Positions 41,111 through 50,394 of a DNA stretch of 64,000 nucleotides are shown piece by piece. The notes under the pieces were generated by a model. The model did no database searches. It was given only the letters and a program-made list of their open reading frames with translations, and was not told where the DNA came from. Position 1 is the stretch's first letter, and every line of letters starts with the position of its first letter. A program made the translations under genes and the position numbers. Origin of the DNA: Theocolax elegans (lineage: Eukaryota; Arthropoda; Insecta; Hymenoptera; Cerocephalidae). The stretch lies in contig CM047431.1 of assembly GCA_026168455.1 (NCBI GenBank), positions 25,452,965 through 25,516,964 on the forward strand, written 5' to 3'.

Positions 41111-42703
41111 GGTGCTACGAATCAACCTACTGCCACAGTAGGCCAGAGAAGAGCAGGCTGACATTATTATCGTCACTGAGAAGTACAGGGATCTCATAAA
41201 TTCGAATTGGGTAAGTGATGCCACTGGCAGAGCGGCCATTTGGGTATATGGAAACCTGCATGTATCCGGAAAAATGGCCACTCCTCTCCCAAATTTTACC
41301 TGGATGGAGGTGGCAGGCATACGAATATACAGTTACTACCTCCCACCCAGTGGCAACATCGACGACTTTCTGGTATCCCTTGATGCCATCGTCACCAGTG
41401 CGAGGTCCTCCCGATTGCCAATAGTCATCGGAGGGAATTTTAATGTCTGGGCGACAGAATGGGGCAGTACGAAATCGAACACTCGTGGTCGTATACTCCT
41501 TGAGGCCTTTGCGATATTGGAGTTGGAAATTGCTAACACTGGAACGACTCCCACTTTTACCAAGGCGGGGAGGTCGTCTATAGTAGACCTAAACTTCATC
41601 GATCCCAGATTAATGAAGAGAGGGTTTACCTGGTAAGTTAGTGATCGTTACACGGGGACCGACCATCAAGCACTCGTGTACCAGCTCCAATTGCTATATC
41701 CAAACGCTATAAGTCGAGTTGTCGAGCTGGCCACCAATGCCATCGGTGGTACTACGAATTCTAGGCACATGTGTGCTATCATCGCACTGAATATCCGCAA
41801 TGCCTTCAAATCGGCTCGGTGGGACAACATTATGTTGTCCTTGGAACAATTAAAGGTGCCGCTCTACCTACGCAAAGTCATCTCGAGCTACCTCACAGAA
41901 CGGATCCTCTTCTATGACACCGAGGATGGCGCGCACTCCTATAACATCACCGGAGGCGTGCCGCAGGGTTCGGTCTTGGGACCTCTTCTTTGGAACGTCA
42001 TTTACGACGGACTGCTTAGGCAGCAGCTTCCACAGGGAGTGTCTATGGTGGCTTTTGCGGACGATGTGGCTTTGGTCGTCGTCGCAAGGAGCATCGATGA
42101 GATAGAATATCTCGGAGATGTCTCTATCGCGGTAGTGGTTGCATGGTTGAGCACCCATGGGCTGTGTCTAGCGTCCAAAAAGACCGAGGCGTACCTTAGA
42201 AAACAGCAGCGAAGCAGCACGTGGTAGTAGCAGTCGGTGGTCAAACAGGACTATCGAACTGTGGCAGCAAAGATGGGATTCGGCAATCAAAGGTCGCTGG
42301 ACTCACCGCGTCATCCCAGATATCGCCAAGTGGACGAGTAGGAAACACGGATTCGTTACCTTCCATCTGACACAGGTGCTTACCGGGCATGGGTGTCTTC
42401 GCGCACCGCATCCGTATATACGGGAGTGCAGAGTGCCCGACCTGCCCTGGTGTCGACGAAGACGTGGAGCACGTCTTGTCCTGGTGTCCTCGATTCGCGA
42501 AAGAAACGGGTGTTTTCCAAACCTTTTGGAAGGAGCCTTCGACACCAGAGGGTATCGGGATGTGCCTTCTTGGTTCGCAAGAAGGTTGGGATGCCGTAGT
42601 GTCCTTAGCAGCATCCATTGTGGGGCAGCTATACCATATCAGAAAAGAAGAAAAGCGTACAAGGAGCGACATTAGTAGGCGCCCCACATGCACGAGACAG
42701 TGA
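41105..42703 (+). pseudogene. R1-clade LINE ORF2 (endonuclease, RT, C-terminal zinc finger), internally deleted
   Basis: Endonuclease remnants at 41105-41690: EQADIIIVTEKY, VSDATGRAAIWV, RLPIVIGGNFNVWATEWGS (the family has GDFN), RSSIVDLNFID, GTDHQALVYQL. A large deletion then joins to RT at about 41690-42227: [53 protein letters not shown]. After another deletion comes the C-terminal part with CPTCPGVDEDVEHVLSWCPR, the CCHC finger of this clade. Several stops and deletions show it is dead. Confidence 0.88.
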
Positions 42704-42905
42704 TATTATTGCCGATCACGAAGGGCCAAACGTGGCATGACTGCGCCTCTCGAAGTAATGCCTCACGGTGGTTTCCGAGGGGGAAAAGATCAGTCGAGAG
42801 GAGGAGCCCTGTCAAGACCAAAGGTAGGCTGGTTTTTATTGGGTATGGGTCACGCTGACCGAGTCCCACACTCCGTGCATAAAGAGCATTTTCGACACTC
42901 CGTGC
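42704..42905 (+). mobile_element. R1-clade LINE 3' UTR
   Basis: GC-richer tail after ORF2 containing TTTTTATTGGGTATGGGTCA and CCGAGTCCCACACTCCGTG. The layout 'GGTTTT(A/T)...GGG(T/A)...GAGTCCCAC' is common in R1-type 3' UTRs. The exact end is not fixed. Confidence 0.5.
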
Positions 42906-43386
42906 GTGAGGCTCGATTCCGCGCACACGAAACAAAAGACGCGTGCGTTAAATTGACTCTCTCACTCGTCGTATCGAAAAGTACTGTTCGATACTTGTGT
43001 AATAAGTCGATTTCCTTCTCGTGTGAAGGTTTGCGCTCGAGCGAAGCGAGGAATCAAATACTCGCACTAGTATTGAAATGTACTATTTTACCGCCTCCTC
43101 AAAAAAAAAACAGACACACACACACACGCACACACAAGTATGACCGAAAAATCAGTCCATTTTTTTAAAGAAAAATAGTTTTTAAATATGTTATTATTCT
43201 ATATTTGATGAAAAATAATCTTTACATATACAAAATTTAAGAATAAAATACAAATGTATTAGCAAAAATAATACATTAATATTTACTTACAAATTCTACT
43301 TATTTACGAAAATTTTACATATTTACAAAATTATACATATTTACAAATTTTACATATCTACAAATTTTACATATTTTTTACACATA
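42906..43386. other. Spacer with dispersed module M3
   Basis: CTCGAGCGAAGCGAG (43036-43050) and AATGTACTATTTT (43077-43089) repeat the landmarks of the modules at 17.1 and 18.2 kb. A CA microsatellite follows (about 43112-43138), then AT-rich repeats of TACATATTTACAAATTTTAC type at 43300-43390. No gene seen. Confidence 0.5.
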
Positions 43387-43521
43387 TTACAAAGTATTAC
43401 CATGGTATCCAAAAGGAACAATTGTTTGATACGTAACAGCTCTTTTTAAAATCAGCTCACAGGGTTTTAAATTCTTTACGAGTTACCACTTCGTGTAATT
43501 GTGTTATGGGTATCGACATAT
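43387..43521 (-). pseudogene. Polinton DNA polymerase B, extreme C-terminus
   Basis: On the minus strand a frame reads LKRAVTYQTIVPFGYHGN and a stop at 43387. KRAV...T(I/V)P(F/Y)GY is how Polinton protein-primed polymerases end. A preceding block in a shifted frame (LHEVVTRKEFKT) also fits. It is separated from the rest of the polymerase (45919-46556) by a Penelope-like insertion. GGTATCGACATAT at 43509-43521 is one copy of its target duplication. Confidence 0.7.
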
Positions 43522-43611
43522 TATTGAGTGATTTTTTGTCGTCCATGCAGTGTATTTAGGAGTAGTTTGGGTTTTCCTCGATATTGATGAACAAACCATA
43601 TTTATTTATTT

Positions 43612-43647
43612 GGCGACGTTTCGATGGATATCCTCCATCCTCATCAG
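43612..43647 (-). ncRNA. Hammerhead ribozyme-like core (copy A1)
   Basis: Minus strand: CTGATGAGGATGGAGGATAT then CCATCGAAACGTCGCC. It matches CUGAUGAG - stem II (GGATGG...CCATC, with an AGGATAT loop) - CGAAAC, followed by GTC, a preferred cleavage triplet. Helix III would be only AC/GU, the minimal form reported for Penelope-type hammerheads, which favours cleavage in dimers. Identical core in the inverted copy A2. Confidence 0.6.
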
Positions 43648-44033
43648 GCTATATCTTTTTTTATTAAAAAATGATTTCATTTTACAACATCTTTTTAACA
43701 CCATTATTACATATATAAATCTAAGTTACTTACTATTTCGTCGATATATAGGTATAAAAACATTAACAGCATCTTTGATGCGTCGCTCTATAATTGAAAA
43801 CAATGATTAAAATAACAATCCTTTAACAATTTTTGCACAGAAATTGAGGTTATATATAACATACCTTTCCCCTATTGTTGTGTCCATAATCAACCCAAAA
43901 AATTCAAATTTAAATAAATAATTTAAGAACATTACGAAATAAGTTAATGCATAATCAGATATATTAAGCAAAAGTCATTTTGTTGCTAAAAAGATTGGCT
44001 GATTAATGTGAAAAGTTAAATAATTACACATAT

Positions 44034-44218
44034 TAAGCAAAAGGCAGTCAAACATTAAAATAAAGCAAACAATGTATATCACAGACGGTTAATACTGAAA
44101 AATTTGAAATCTCGCGTCTCCCGTTTTCAGAGACACCTATGTGATCAATCTTAATCAGATCGACAACATAGTCATCCCCGCTACAGGCGCGAAACTTAAA
44201 ATTACGTACATTATGAGT
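44034..44218 (+). repeat. Penelope-associated dispersed module, copy 1
   Basis: AAAAGGCAGTCAAACATT, ACAGACGGTTAATACTGAAA, TGATCAATCTTAATCAGATC and GGCGCGAAACTTAAAATTAC recur, diverged, at 60607-60790 (same strand) and in reverse at 62895-63095. It contains no ORF. It probably belongs to the Penelope-like family, because each copy lies near its terminal repeats or shares the adjoining AAATTGAGGTTAT segment. Confidence 0.6.
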
Positions 44219-44397
44219 ATTGATAAGAGTAATAAAAAATTAATAAATTATGTATGATTATTTACAAAGAGAACTAAAAAAAATTAACATAAGACTAAAT
44301 TAAAATTTACCATTACAATAAAAAAATTTTACCACGTTGAAACAAATAATAATTGTTAATAAAAATGTGTAATAATTAAATTTAAACAGTTAAGTAT

Positions 44398-44884
44398 TTT
44401 GAAAAATGAATCTATCGTTCGTAAATTTCTATATATGTATGTATTATCGGTCACACCGAACTAAATAAATTACTTTTAGAATAAAGTAGGCTCATTGTAC
44501 TCTTTGTCCACTATGGTTGGTGGAATTTCCCAGAGCACGGCCTTTATTAAAAACAATTAAAGGCGTTTCGTCCTCGATCTCCAGCTTGGACTCCTCAGTA
44601 AGGAACTGGAGATCTTACCTTAGACGCCTGTCGCAAGATGAACCGCGACGCCAGCAAGATGTTCTGCGGCTATATATATAGAAAAGAGACGACGATCTCT
44701 ACAACGAGTGTAGAGATATAGTCGTCTCCATCTGGTGGTGGGAAAAACCACCAGCCAGAGTGCGACGTATGCGACCTAGTCGCCGGTTATTTGAAAAATG
44801 AATCTATCGTTCGTAAATTTCTATATATGTATGTATTATCGGTCACACCGAACTAAATAAATTACTTTTAGAATAAAGTAGGCT
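44398..44884 (-). mobile_element. Retrozyme/Penelope-type repeat B2, partial head-to-tail tandem
   Basis: A unit of about 392 bases is followed by the first about 97 bases of a second unit. TATCGTTCGTAAATTTCTAT and TTATCGGTCACACCGAACTA occur at about 44412 and 44433 and again at about 44804 and 44825, with near-identical sequence. The hammerhead-like core lies at 44562-44598. Helix III could form between GCCTTTA and TAAAGGC. Tandem non-coding units with a type I hammerhead are the layout of animal retrozymes. Nested within the Penelope-like element. Confidence 0.65.
44562..44598 (-). ncRNA. Hammerhead ribozyme-like core (copy B2)
   Basis: Minus strand: CTGAGGAGTCC, loop, GGACGAAACGCC, with stem II GTCC/GGAC. 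After GAAA, ACGCCTTTA can pair with TAAAGGCCGT (one bulged C), a good helix III. The base after the closing T is G, not the A/C/U required at the cleavage position, so activity may be lost or the exact register differs. Confidence 0.55.
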
Positions 44885-45011
44885 GATTGTATACTACTAT
44901 ACAGTTACTATATACATACAGTTACTATACTGTTACTATACAGTTACTATATACAGTTTACTATATCTCTATACGTTGATTTGAGGCTATGTCATAAGGG
45001 AGAGATACACA

Positions 45012-45660
45012 TTATAATTTAGATTTTAATTTAATACTATTGATAATGTCACTGTAATGTTGGCTAAGATGTCTAGTATCGTCTTTGCAATTGATCGCAT
45101 TATGTTGCAGATTTATGTGGATCATTTCTGATAATACTCGTTTCTTCCGATTCTTTTCAGTATAGAGTATTTTGACGTTGTCAAAATCCAACTAATGATC
45201 ATATGCGAGCATTGATTACATAGTGAGACTCTGTTTTGTTTATATTAGCTTTGTGTTCTTTAATACGTTTAATACATTTTACTTGTCTCTTTGTTTCACC
45301 TACATAACTAGCGTTACAATCTTTACAATCTATTTTATACACTACATTAGTCTTAGTTAATTTGTCTATTCTATTTTTGCCCCTCACAATAACACCATCA
45401 TTTTTATTATAAATTTTAGGTATAACTTTGATAGCTTTGTCTTTCATAGAACCAGATATTTTTTATAAAATTTAGGAATAAAAGGGATATTTAAAGTTGC
45501 TTTATAATTAGTTACAGCACTAGTATTAACTTGAACAGTATTATGAATAGAACTATATTTTATTTTCTCTAATCTTTTTCTTACATTATGATTTGTAACT
45601 TTTTTTGGTAACAATTATTTATAAAAAATTCTTTGACTAGTTTAATATTGGTTCTATGAA
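45012..45660 (-). pseudogene. Penelope-like protein, C-terminal part with GIY-YIG endonuclease
   Basis: Broken minus-strand frames. First LNIPFIPKF (end of RT), then SMKDKAIKVIPKIYNKNDG. The GIY-YIG core follows in NVVYKIDCKDCNASYVGETK and IKRIKEHKANI, with the Cys pair (CKDC) typical of Penelope endonucleases. After a frameshift, LDFDNVKILYTEKNRKKRVL, SEMIHINLQHNAINC and a stop at 45012. The RT catalytic domain itself is deleted. GIY-YIG endonuclease nicks target DNA in these telomerase-related retroelements. Confidence 0.85.
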
Positions 45661-45826
45661 ATTTTTGTTATTTTAATCATTGTTTTCAATTATAGAGCGA
45701 CGCATCAGAGATGCTGTTAATGTTTTTATACCTATGTATCGACGAAATAGTAAGTAACTTAGATTTATATATGTAATAATGGTGTTAAAAAGATGTTTTT
45801 CATTTTTTAATAAAAAAAGGTATAGC

Positions 45827-45861
45827 CTGATGAGGATGGAGGATATCCATCGAAACGTCGC
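45827..45861 (+). ncRNA. Hammerhead ribozyme-like core (copy A2)
   Basis: CTGATGAGGATGGAGGATAT then CCATCGAAACGTCGCC, identical in the core to A1 on the other strand. Stem II GGATGG/CCATC, conserved CGAAAC, minimal helix III and GTC cleavage triplet. Located in the 5' terminal repeat of the Penelope-like element. Confidence 0.6.
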
Positions 45862-45918
45862 CAAATAAATAAATATGGTTTGTTCATCAATATCGAGGAA
45901 AATCCAAACTACTCCTAA

Positions 45919-46556
45919 GGTATCGACATATATTTGACTTAATTGTAGAATTGTGTATATCTTCACAATCAGGATCTTCGGGTTCATTATTATATGAAAG
46001 GTATGTGTTTAAAACCAATTTTATATTACCAAAATTTATTTTTAAGGAGTTATTAAAATTTAAAGACACACCTTTCACTTTAAAACACTCCATTGATCCT
46101 GACGGTGTGACAGCGCGATACGCATAAAATTTTGGTGCGACAGCTACCATGGTATCTATATAACTACCCTCACCGTAATTTTCAAACTCGTCGGTCATAC
46201 CTCATAAAAAATTACTTAACGGTGGTTCATACTGGCAACATCATTTTTCTTTACAAAAATACACGAGTCTGTATCACAATACACCAAGCTTTTGTCGAGT
46301 TTTTCCATATATTTGTGTAGCTCTAATCGAGCTTGAGCCATTGTATATGCCGCAATTACAACGTTTGTATGCGGTGTTTACGTCGCACATTCTTCCTTAA
46401 ATTGCCAATATACGTACATTACATCGTCGTTTACGGCAACTACGCTAAAAATTTCTTTTTCGGGTGCTGTTACTAGTTTTAAAAACATTTGATGATTTTT
46501 TACTATGGTAGTCTGTTTCAAGTTGCTTCGCTGCCCAAATTTACCCTACAACGAAT
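45919..46556 (-). pseudogene. Polinton protein-primed DNA polymerase B, palm and C-terminal region
   Basis: Minus strand from 46556: LNSL then a stop where Trp is expected, then GKFGQRSNLKQTTIV (the motif B region NSLWGKFGQR). Then NVVIAAYTMAQARLELHKYM and SLVYCDTDSCIFVKKND, the invariant polymerase motif C (YxDTDS). After a frameshift come MTDEFENYGEGSYID and SMECFKVKGVSLNF. This is the family B polymerase of Polintons/adintoviruses. The upstream exonuclease and palm are missing, as a foldback element abuts at 46559. Two or more stops show it is a relic. Confidence 0.88.
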
Positions 46557-46558
46557 TT

Positions 46559-48132
46559 AACCTATTAATGCCGAAATAACGAGAAATTTTACTTTGACTT
46601 TGAGCTTCTAAATTTTGATGAAGCTGTAAGTATTTCTTATTCAGGCAAGTATTTTTTTATGTATTTTGTTCCGCTCTACTCGATAGGCCTACTTAGAAAG
46701 CTGCAAAAAAATTATTTATATTGCTTTTTTACAAATTTACATTAAAAAATGTGATTTTTTTTTACATAACGTCCCATTTAAGTTGGATACAAATTTCTTT
46801 TTATTGTTATAACCATGCCAAGAGAGTTATTAAATGTAACTCTGTCAAAATATGCACAAGGATTTTATTAAAATTTTTTTTTTGCAATGGCGGGCTTTTA
46901 AAATGAATAATATTAAAAAATCATCGATGAGACAGGTGGTATGATAGTTTTTTTTAGTTTATCAAGTTTTAACATATTTATATATTGATGAAAACGCATA
47001 CTCAGGGGTTTTTGAGGTCACTGATTACAAATATGATGCCAAATTTTCAAAATTCAAAATGGCGAATCCAATATGGCGGAAAATTTTTGATAAACTAGTT
47101 TTTTTCTCGAAAATTGATGTCAATGGTTATGAATAAGTATACTCAGCGGTTTTAAAGATCGCTGATAACTAATCTGATATCAGTTTATCAAAATTCAATC
47201 TGGCGAATCCAATATGGCGGATTTTATTTAATAAATGTATCGTTTTTCACCAAAACTGACGTAGATCATTTTCGGAATGTATACTCGGGGGTTTTGGGAT
47301 CGCTGATCATATACCTGTTTTTATATTTTCTAACTTCAAAATAGAAAATTCAATTAGGCAGTCAAAAGTTGACAATTTTTTTAATTTTTGCATAGAGTGT
47401 ACTTTCTACAAAGAGATCATATTCTTAGGAATGCTGATAAAAATATCTACTGCCATTATCGTAAATAAAATCCGCCATATTAGATTCGCCATTTTAAATT
47501 TTGATAAACTGATATCAGATTAGTTATCAGCGATCTTTAAAACCCGTGAGTATACTTTTTCATAACCATTGACATCAATTTTCGAGAAAAAAACTAGTTT
47601 ATCACAAATTTTCCGCTATATTGGATTCGCCATTTTGAATTTTGAAAATTTGGCATCATATTTGTAATCAGTGACCTCAAAAACCTCTGAGTAAACGTTT
47701 TCATCAATATATAAATATGCTAAAACTTGACAAACTAAAAAAAACTATTATACTACCTGTCTCATCTATGATTTTTTAATATTATTCATTTTAAAAGCCC
47801 GCCATTGCAAAAAAAATTTTTTAATAAAATCCTTATGCATATTTTGAAAGAGTTACATTTAATAACTCTCTTGGCATGGTTATAACAATAAAAAGAAATT
47901 TGTATCCAACTTAAATGGGACGTTATGTAAAAAAAAGTCACATTTTTTAATGTAAATTTGTAAAAAAGCAATATAAATAATTTTTTTGCAGCTTTCTAAG
48001 TAGGCCTATCGTGTAGAGCGGAACAAAATACATAAAAAATACTTGTCTGAATAAGAAATACTTACAGCATCATCAAAATTTAGAAGCTTAAAGTCAAAGT
48101 AAAATTTTTCGGTATTTCGGCATTAATGGGTT
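46559..48132. mobile_element. 1.57-kb foldback element with internal subrepeats
   Basis: Arms 46559-47235 and 47462-48132 are inverted copies (both begin ACC(T/C)ATTAATGCCGAAATA) with few differences, around a 226-base spacer. Inside each arm are units of about 150 bases containing GTATACTCAGGGGTTTT-like, GATCGCTGATAACTAATC-like and ATGGCGAATCCAATATGGCG phrases; a third, more diverged unit fills the spacer. The two arms encode the same short Phe/Lys-rich open frame, without known domain. It interrupts the Polinton polymerase. A non-autonomous foldback DNA transposon is the best fit. Confidence 0.75.
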
Positions 48133-48426
48133 GAATACGCATATGTACGTCATGACGGTACTCTAAGGGTTAATTTTATTTTCAAATTGTTCTAGTTGCA
48201 GGCTCTCTATATTACCTCCAATTTGGTATTAACACAAATATTATAGTAGTATATTATGATACTGTTGTGGGAGATGGTTTTCTACCTTTCTCGAGGTTGT
48301 TCGTACGAGTGAAGCGATTTTACACCATACTGAGCGTAAATTGCGGTTAATCATCGTTACCTAAGACTAGAGTAAGAATTACTAGATAAGCAAGAAAACT
48401 AAAGAGAATAGCGATCTCAGTTAACC
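48133..48426. other. No gene recognised
   Basis: Continuation after the foldback element. The expected upstream part of the Polinton polymerase could not be found here. Confidence 0.35.
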
Positions 48427-48486
48427 ACATTGGGTGAGTGATGCCACAGGCAGAGCGGCCATCTGGGTATATGAAGACCTCTAGAA
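48427..48486 (+). mobile_element. 60-bp fragment of the R1-clade LINE
   Basis: TGGGTGAGTGATGCCACAGG and GCAGAGCGGCCATCTGGGTA match 41208-41250 of the R1 ORF2 endonuclease with a few changes, then similarity ends. A very short isolated fragment of the same family. Confidence 0.7.
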
Positions 48487-49119
48487 CAGTTAAGAAAAAT
48501 TATTAATCGCAACTTGTGTGTAATAATATTCATTTTACATAATAAGTTTCGTGTCTTCCATAACTTCGTAACATTTACAAAATTGTCAATACTACCGACG
48601 AATCGATGATCTTTTACTACCTCAAGTGGATGAAAACGCGAATGAACGTCTTTCTTTGGTCATCCGAATAATTATTAAGATGCGTGACATAAATCCACGA
48701 TTTCTCATAATACCGATTTTTAGTAAAGATATGATCCAATTAATTTTAATCATATCGATTTGTTCAGCATATATTATATATTATAAAAAATCAGTTTAAA
48801 AATATTTGGTAAACGTAAACATATTATGGATATACTATAGCTAGATGATTCCCAGACTATTATAAAACTTCATCGAGGGTTCAGTTATATTTTATTTTAC
48901 ACGGACTCGGAATTAACTTACTAGCAATATTATTGCTGATATATTACCAATATATTGCGAATTTATGGTAGTTATTCATTGACATTTTTTATATTGTACA
49001 CTCAATTTAATTCAACAGCCAGACTATTACAATTATTATTCTAAACATTTGGTACGAGTTTTCCAAAATATTTATTAAGTCTGAAACACAGTGAATTGTA
49101 ATTTTAACGAAAAACTTTT
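48487..49119. repeat. AT-rich sequence with part of a dispersed repeat (48860-49020)
   Basis: GTTCAGTTATATTTTATTTT then ACACGGACTCGGAATTAACT at 48878-48917, and the following ATATATT-rich phrases, recur diverged at 49315-49465 (CATTTTACACAGACTAGGAATT). These are two copies of one repeat, here on either side of the 49.1-49.3-kb tandem. No gene seen. Confidence 0.5.
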
Positions 49120-49290
49120 TTCGAGCACGTTTGCTCTTGCAGTGCGGACGTCGGAGAGCGTCCGCGATGGGCTTACTCCGCGAGTACAAAATTTGATGTG
49201 CGCGAACATCGGAGAGCACCCGCGGCGGGTTTACTCCGCGAATACAAAATTTGACGTGCGCGAACATCGGAGAGCATCGGTGGCATTATG
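49120..49290. repeat. GC-rich tandem repeat, about 58-bp unit, 2.5-3 copies
   Basis: Units read G(A/T)(C/T)GTGCGCGAACATCGGAGA then GCACCCGCGGCGGGTTTACT, CCGCGAATACAAAATTT. The first unit starts near 49146 and the last ends near 49283. Open frames on both strands simply follow the repeat. Confidence 0.75.
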
Positions 49291-49984
49291 TTTTTTAAGC
49301 GGAGAATTGAGGCTTGAGCTAAATTTCATTTTACACAGACTAGGAATTATTTCACTAGCTCTATTATTGCCAATATACTTTCAATATTAACTAATATATT
49401 TTCAATATGTAGCGATATATCTTTATGGTAAACATATGTATTGGCTATATTGTACCCAAAACTTAATTCAATTCAAAATTTTATTGTCTTAAAATTCGTT
49501 ATAAAGGTTTCAATAAATTAATGTAAATACGATGAGATTAAAAACTGTAATAATCTCATATTTATAACGCACGCATATCATAGATTTAGTAAATAAATTA
49601 ATAATAGTGGTAATGAATTTATTAGTCTGCGGTCTAGTTCAAACTTAAATAAAAATCATTTCTTGGATTGTACATTTTATTCATACAATCAATCGCGTAA
49701 AATATATTTTGCGATTCATTCGCTTTCGCGATCTTCGCTTCTGCTTTACGCATTAGCTATGTTGAGGTGCCTCGGCCGCTTCGCTCGTTGACCTGTTGCA
49801 TTAGTCTCGCGCGGCAACGCTGCTCACCTTTCTTCTCTAATCCGGCCTCTGATTGGCCCAATTCAAAAATTAATTACGCCTTGCCTAATTAATATTTTTT
49901 CAAAATTCCGACGGGGTTATACTCGAATTAATTTCCTGAACCGGAATATATATATATATATGTTACCTATGTTTCTGGATCACC

Positions 49985-50019
<35 letters not shown>
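49291..50019. other. Dispersed repeat, GC patch and (TA)n; no gene recognised
   Basis: 49315-49465 is the second copy of the repeat at 48860-49020. 49720-49930 is GC-richer (CGGCCGCTTCGCTCGTTGAC) with no recognised gene. CTGGATCACCCTGTATATAT runs into a (TA)n tract at about 49988-50019 that abuts a Helitron-like end. Confidence 0.45.
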
Positions 50020-50020
<1 letters not shown>

Positions 50021-50085
50021 TAGGGGGGCTTCGCCCCCCTGCGCGCTTCGCGCGCCAACCCCCTATTTTTAATTTCGAAAAAGGT
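50020..50085 (-). mobile_element. Helitron-like 3' terminus with two TTCG hairpins
   Basis: Read on the minus strand, GCGCGCGAAGCGCGC is followed by GGGGGGCGAAGCCCCCC and CTAG at the boundary with a T of the (TA)n tract. A GC-rich hairpin just before CTRR, inserted between A and T, is the hallmark of Helitron 3' ends. Both hairpins carry the same CGAA/TTCG-type loop. No Helitron protein adjoins it, so this is a non-autonomous or fragmentary element. Confidence 0.6.
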
Positions 50086-50394
50086 TTTTCGTAATTAATT
50101 TATTTAAAATAATGTTTTAAATTGTATTATTTTTTCACTATCATGGACACCTTAAAAATTAAACAGATTCACACAACACCTTGGAGGTATTGCTATAGTT
50201 ATTATAATTTATAAATAAAAGTTTACCAAAATTTAGTACAATGAAATCCGAATAAAAATAATAAAAAAAATAGAGACATATTAAATGTTAACTGTAAATT
50301 TTAAACTATATGAATTCTCATAAAGCTTACATTTATATTTTAATAATTATAAATGTTAATGAAAAATTAACTTACCAAAAATAGTAAAGTACAT
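50086..50394. other. AT-rich, possibly Helitron interior
   Basis: AT-rich sequence following the Helitron-like terminus. No coding capacity recognised. Confidence 0.35.

Larger units (their letters stand above)
43522..45918 (-). mobile_element. Penelope-like element with inverted terminal repeats, inserted in Polinton
   Basis: Flanked by the 13-base duplication GGTATCGACATAT (43509-43521 and 45919-45931). The ends, about 43550-43812 and 45673-45918, are inverted copies. Both contain a hammerhead-like core and the phrase GATGAACAAACCATATTTAT. Between them lie the C-terminal part of the Penelope protein (45012-45660), a retrozyme-like block (44398-44884) and a module shared with 60.6 and 63.0 kb (44034-44218). 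Inverted or tandem terminal repeats plus a GIY-YIG protein are the Penelope signature. Confidence 0.85.
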
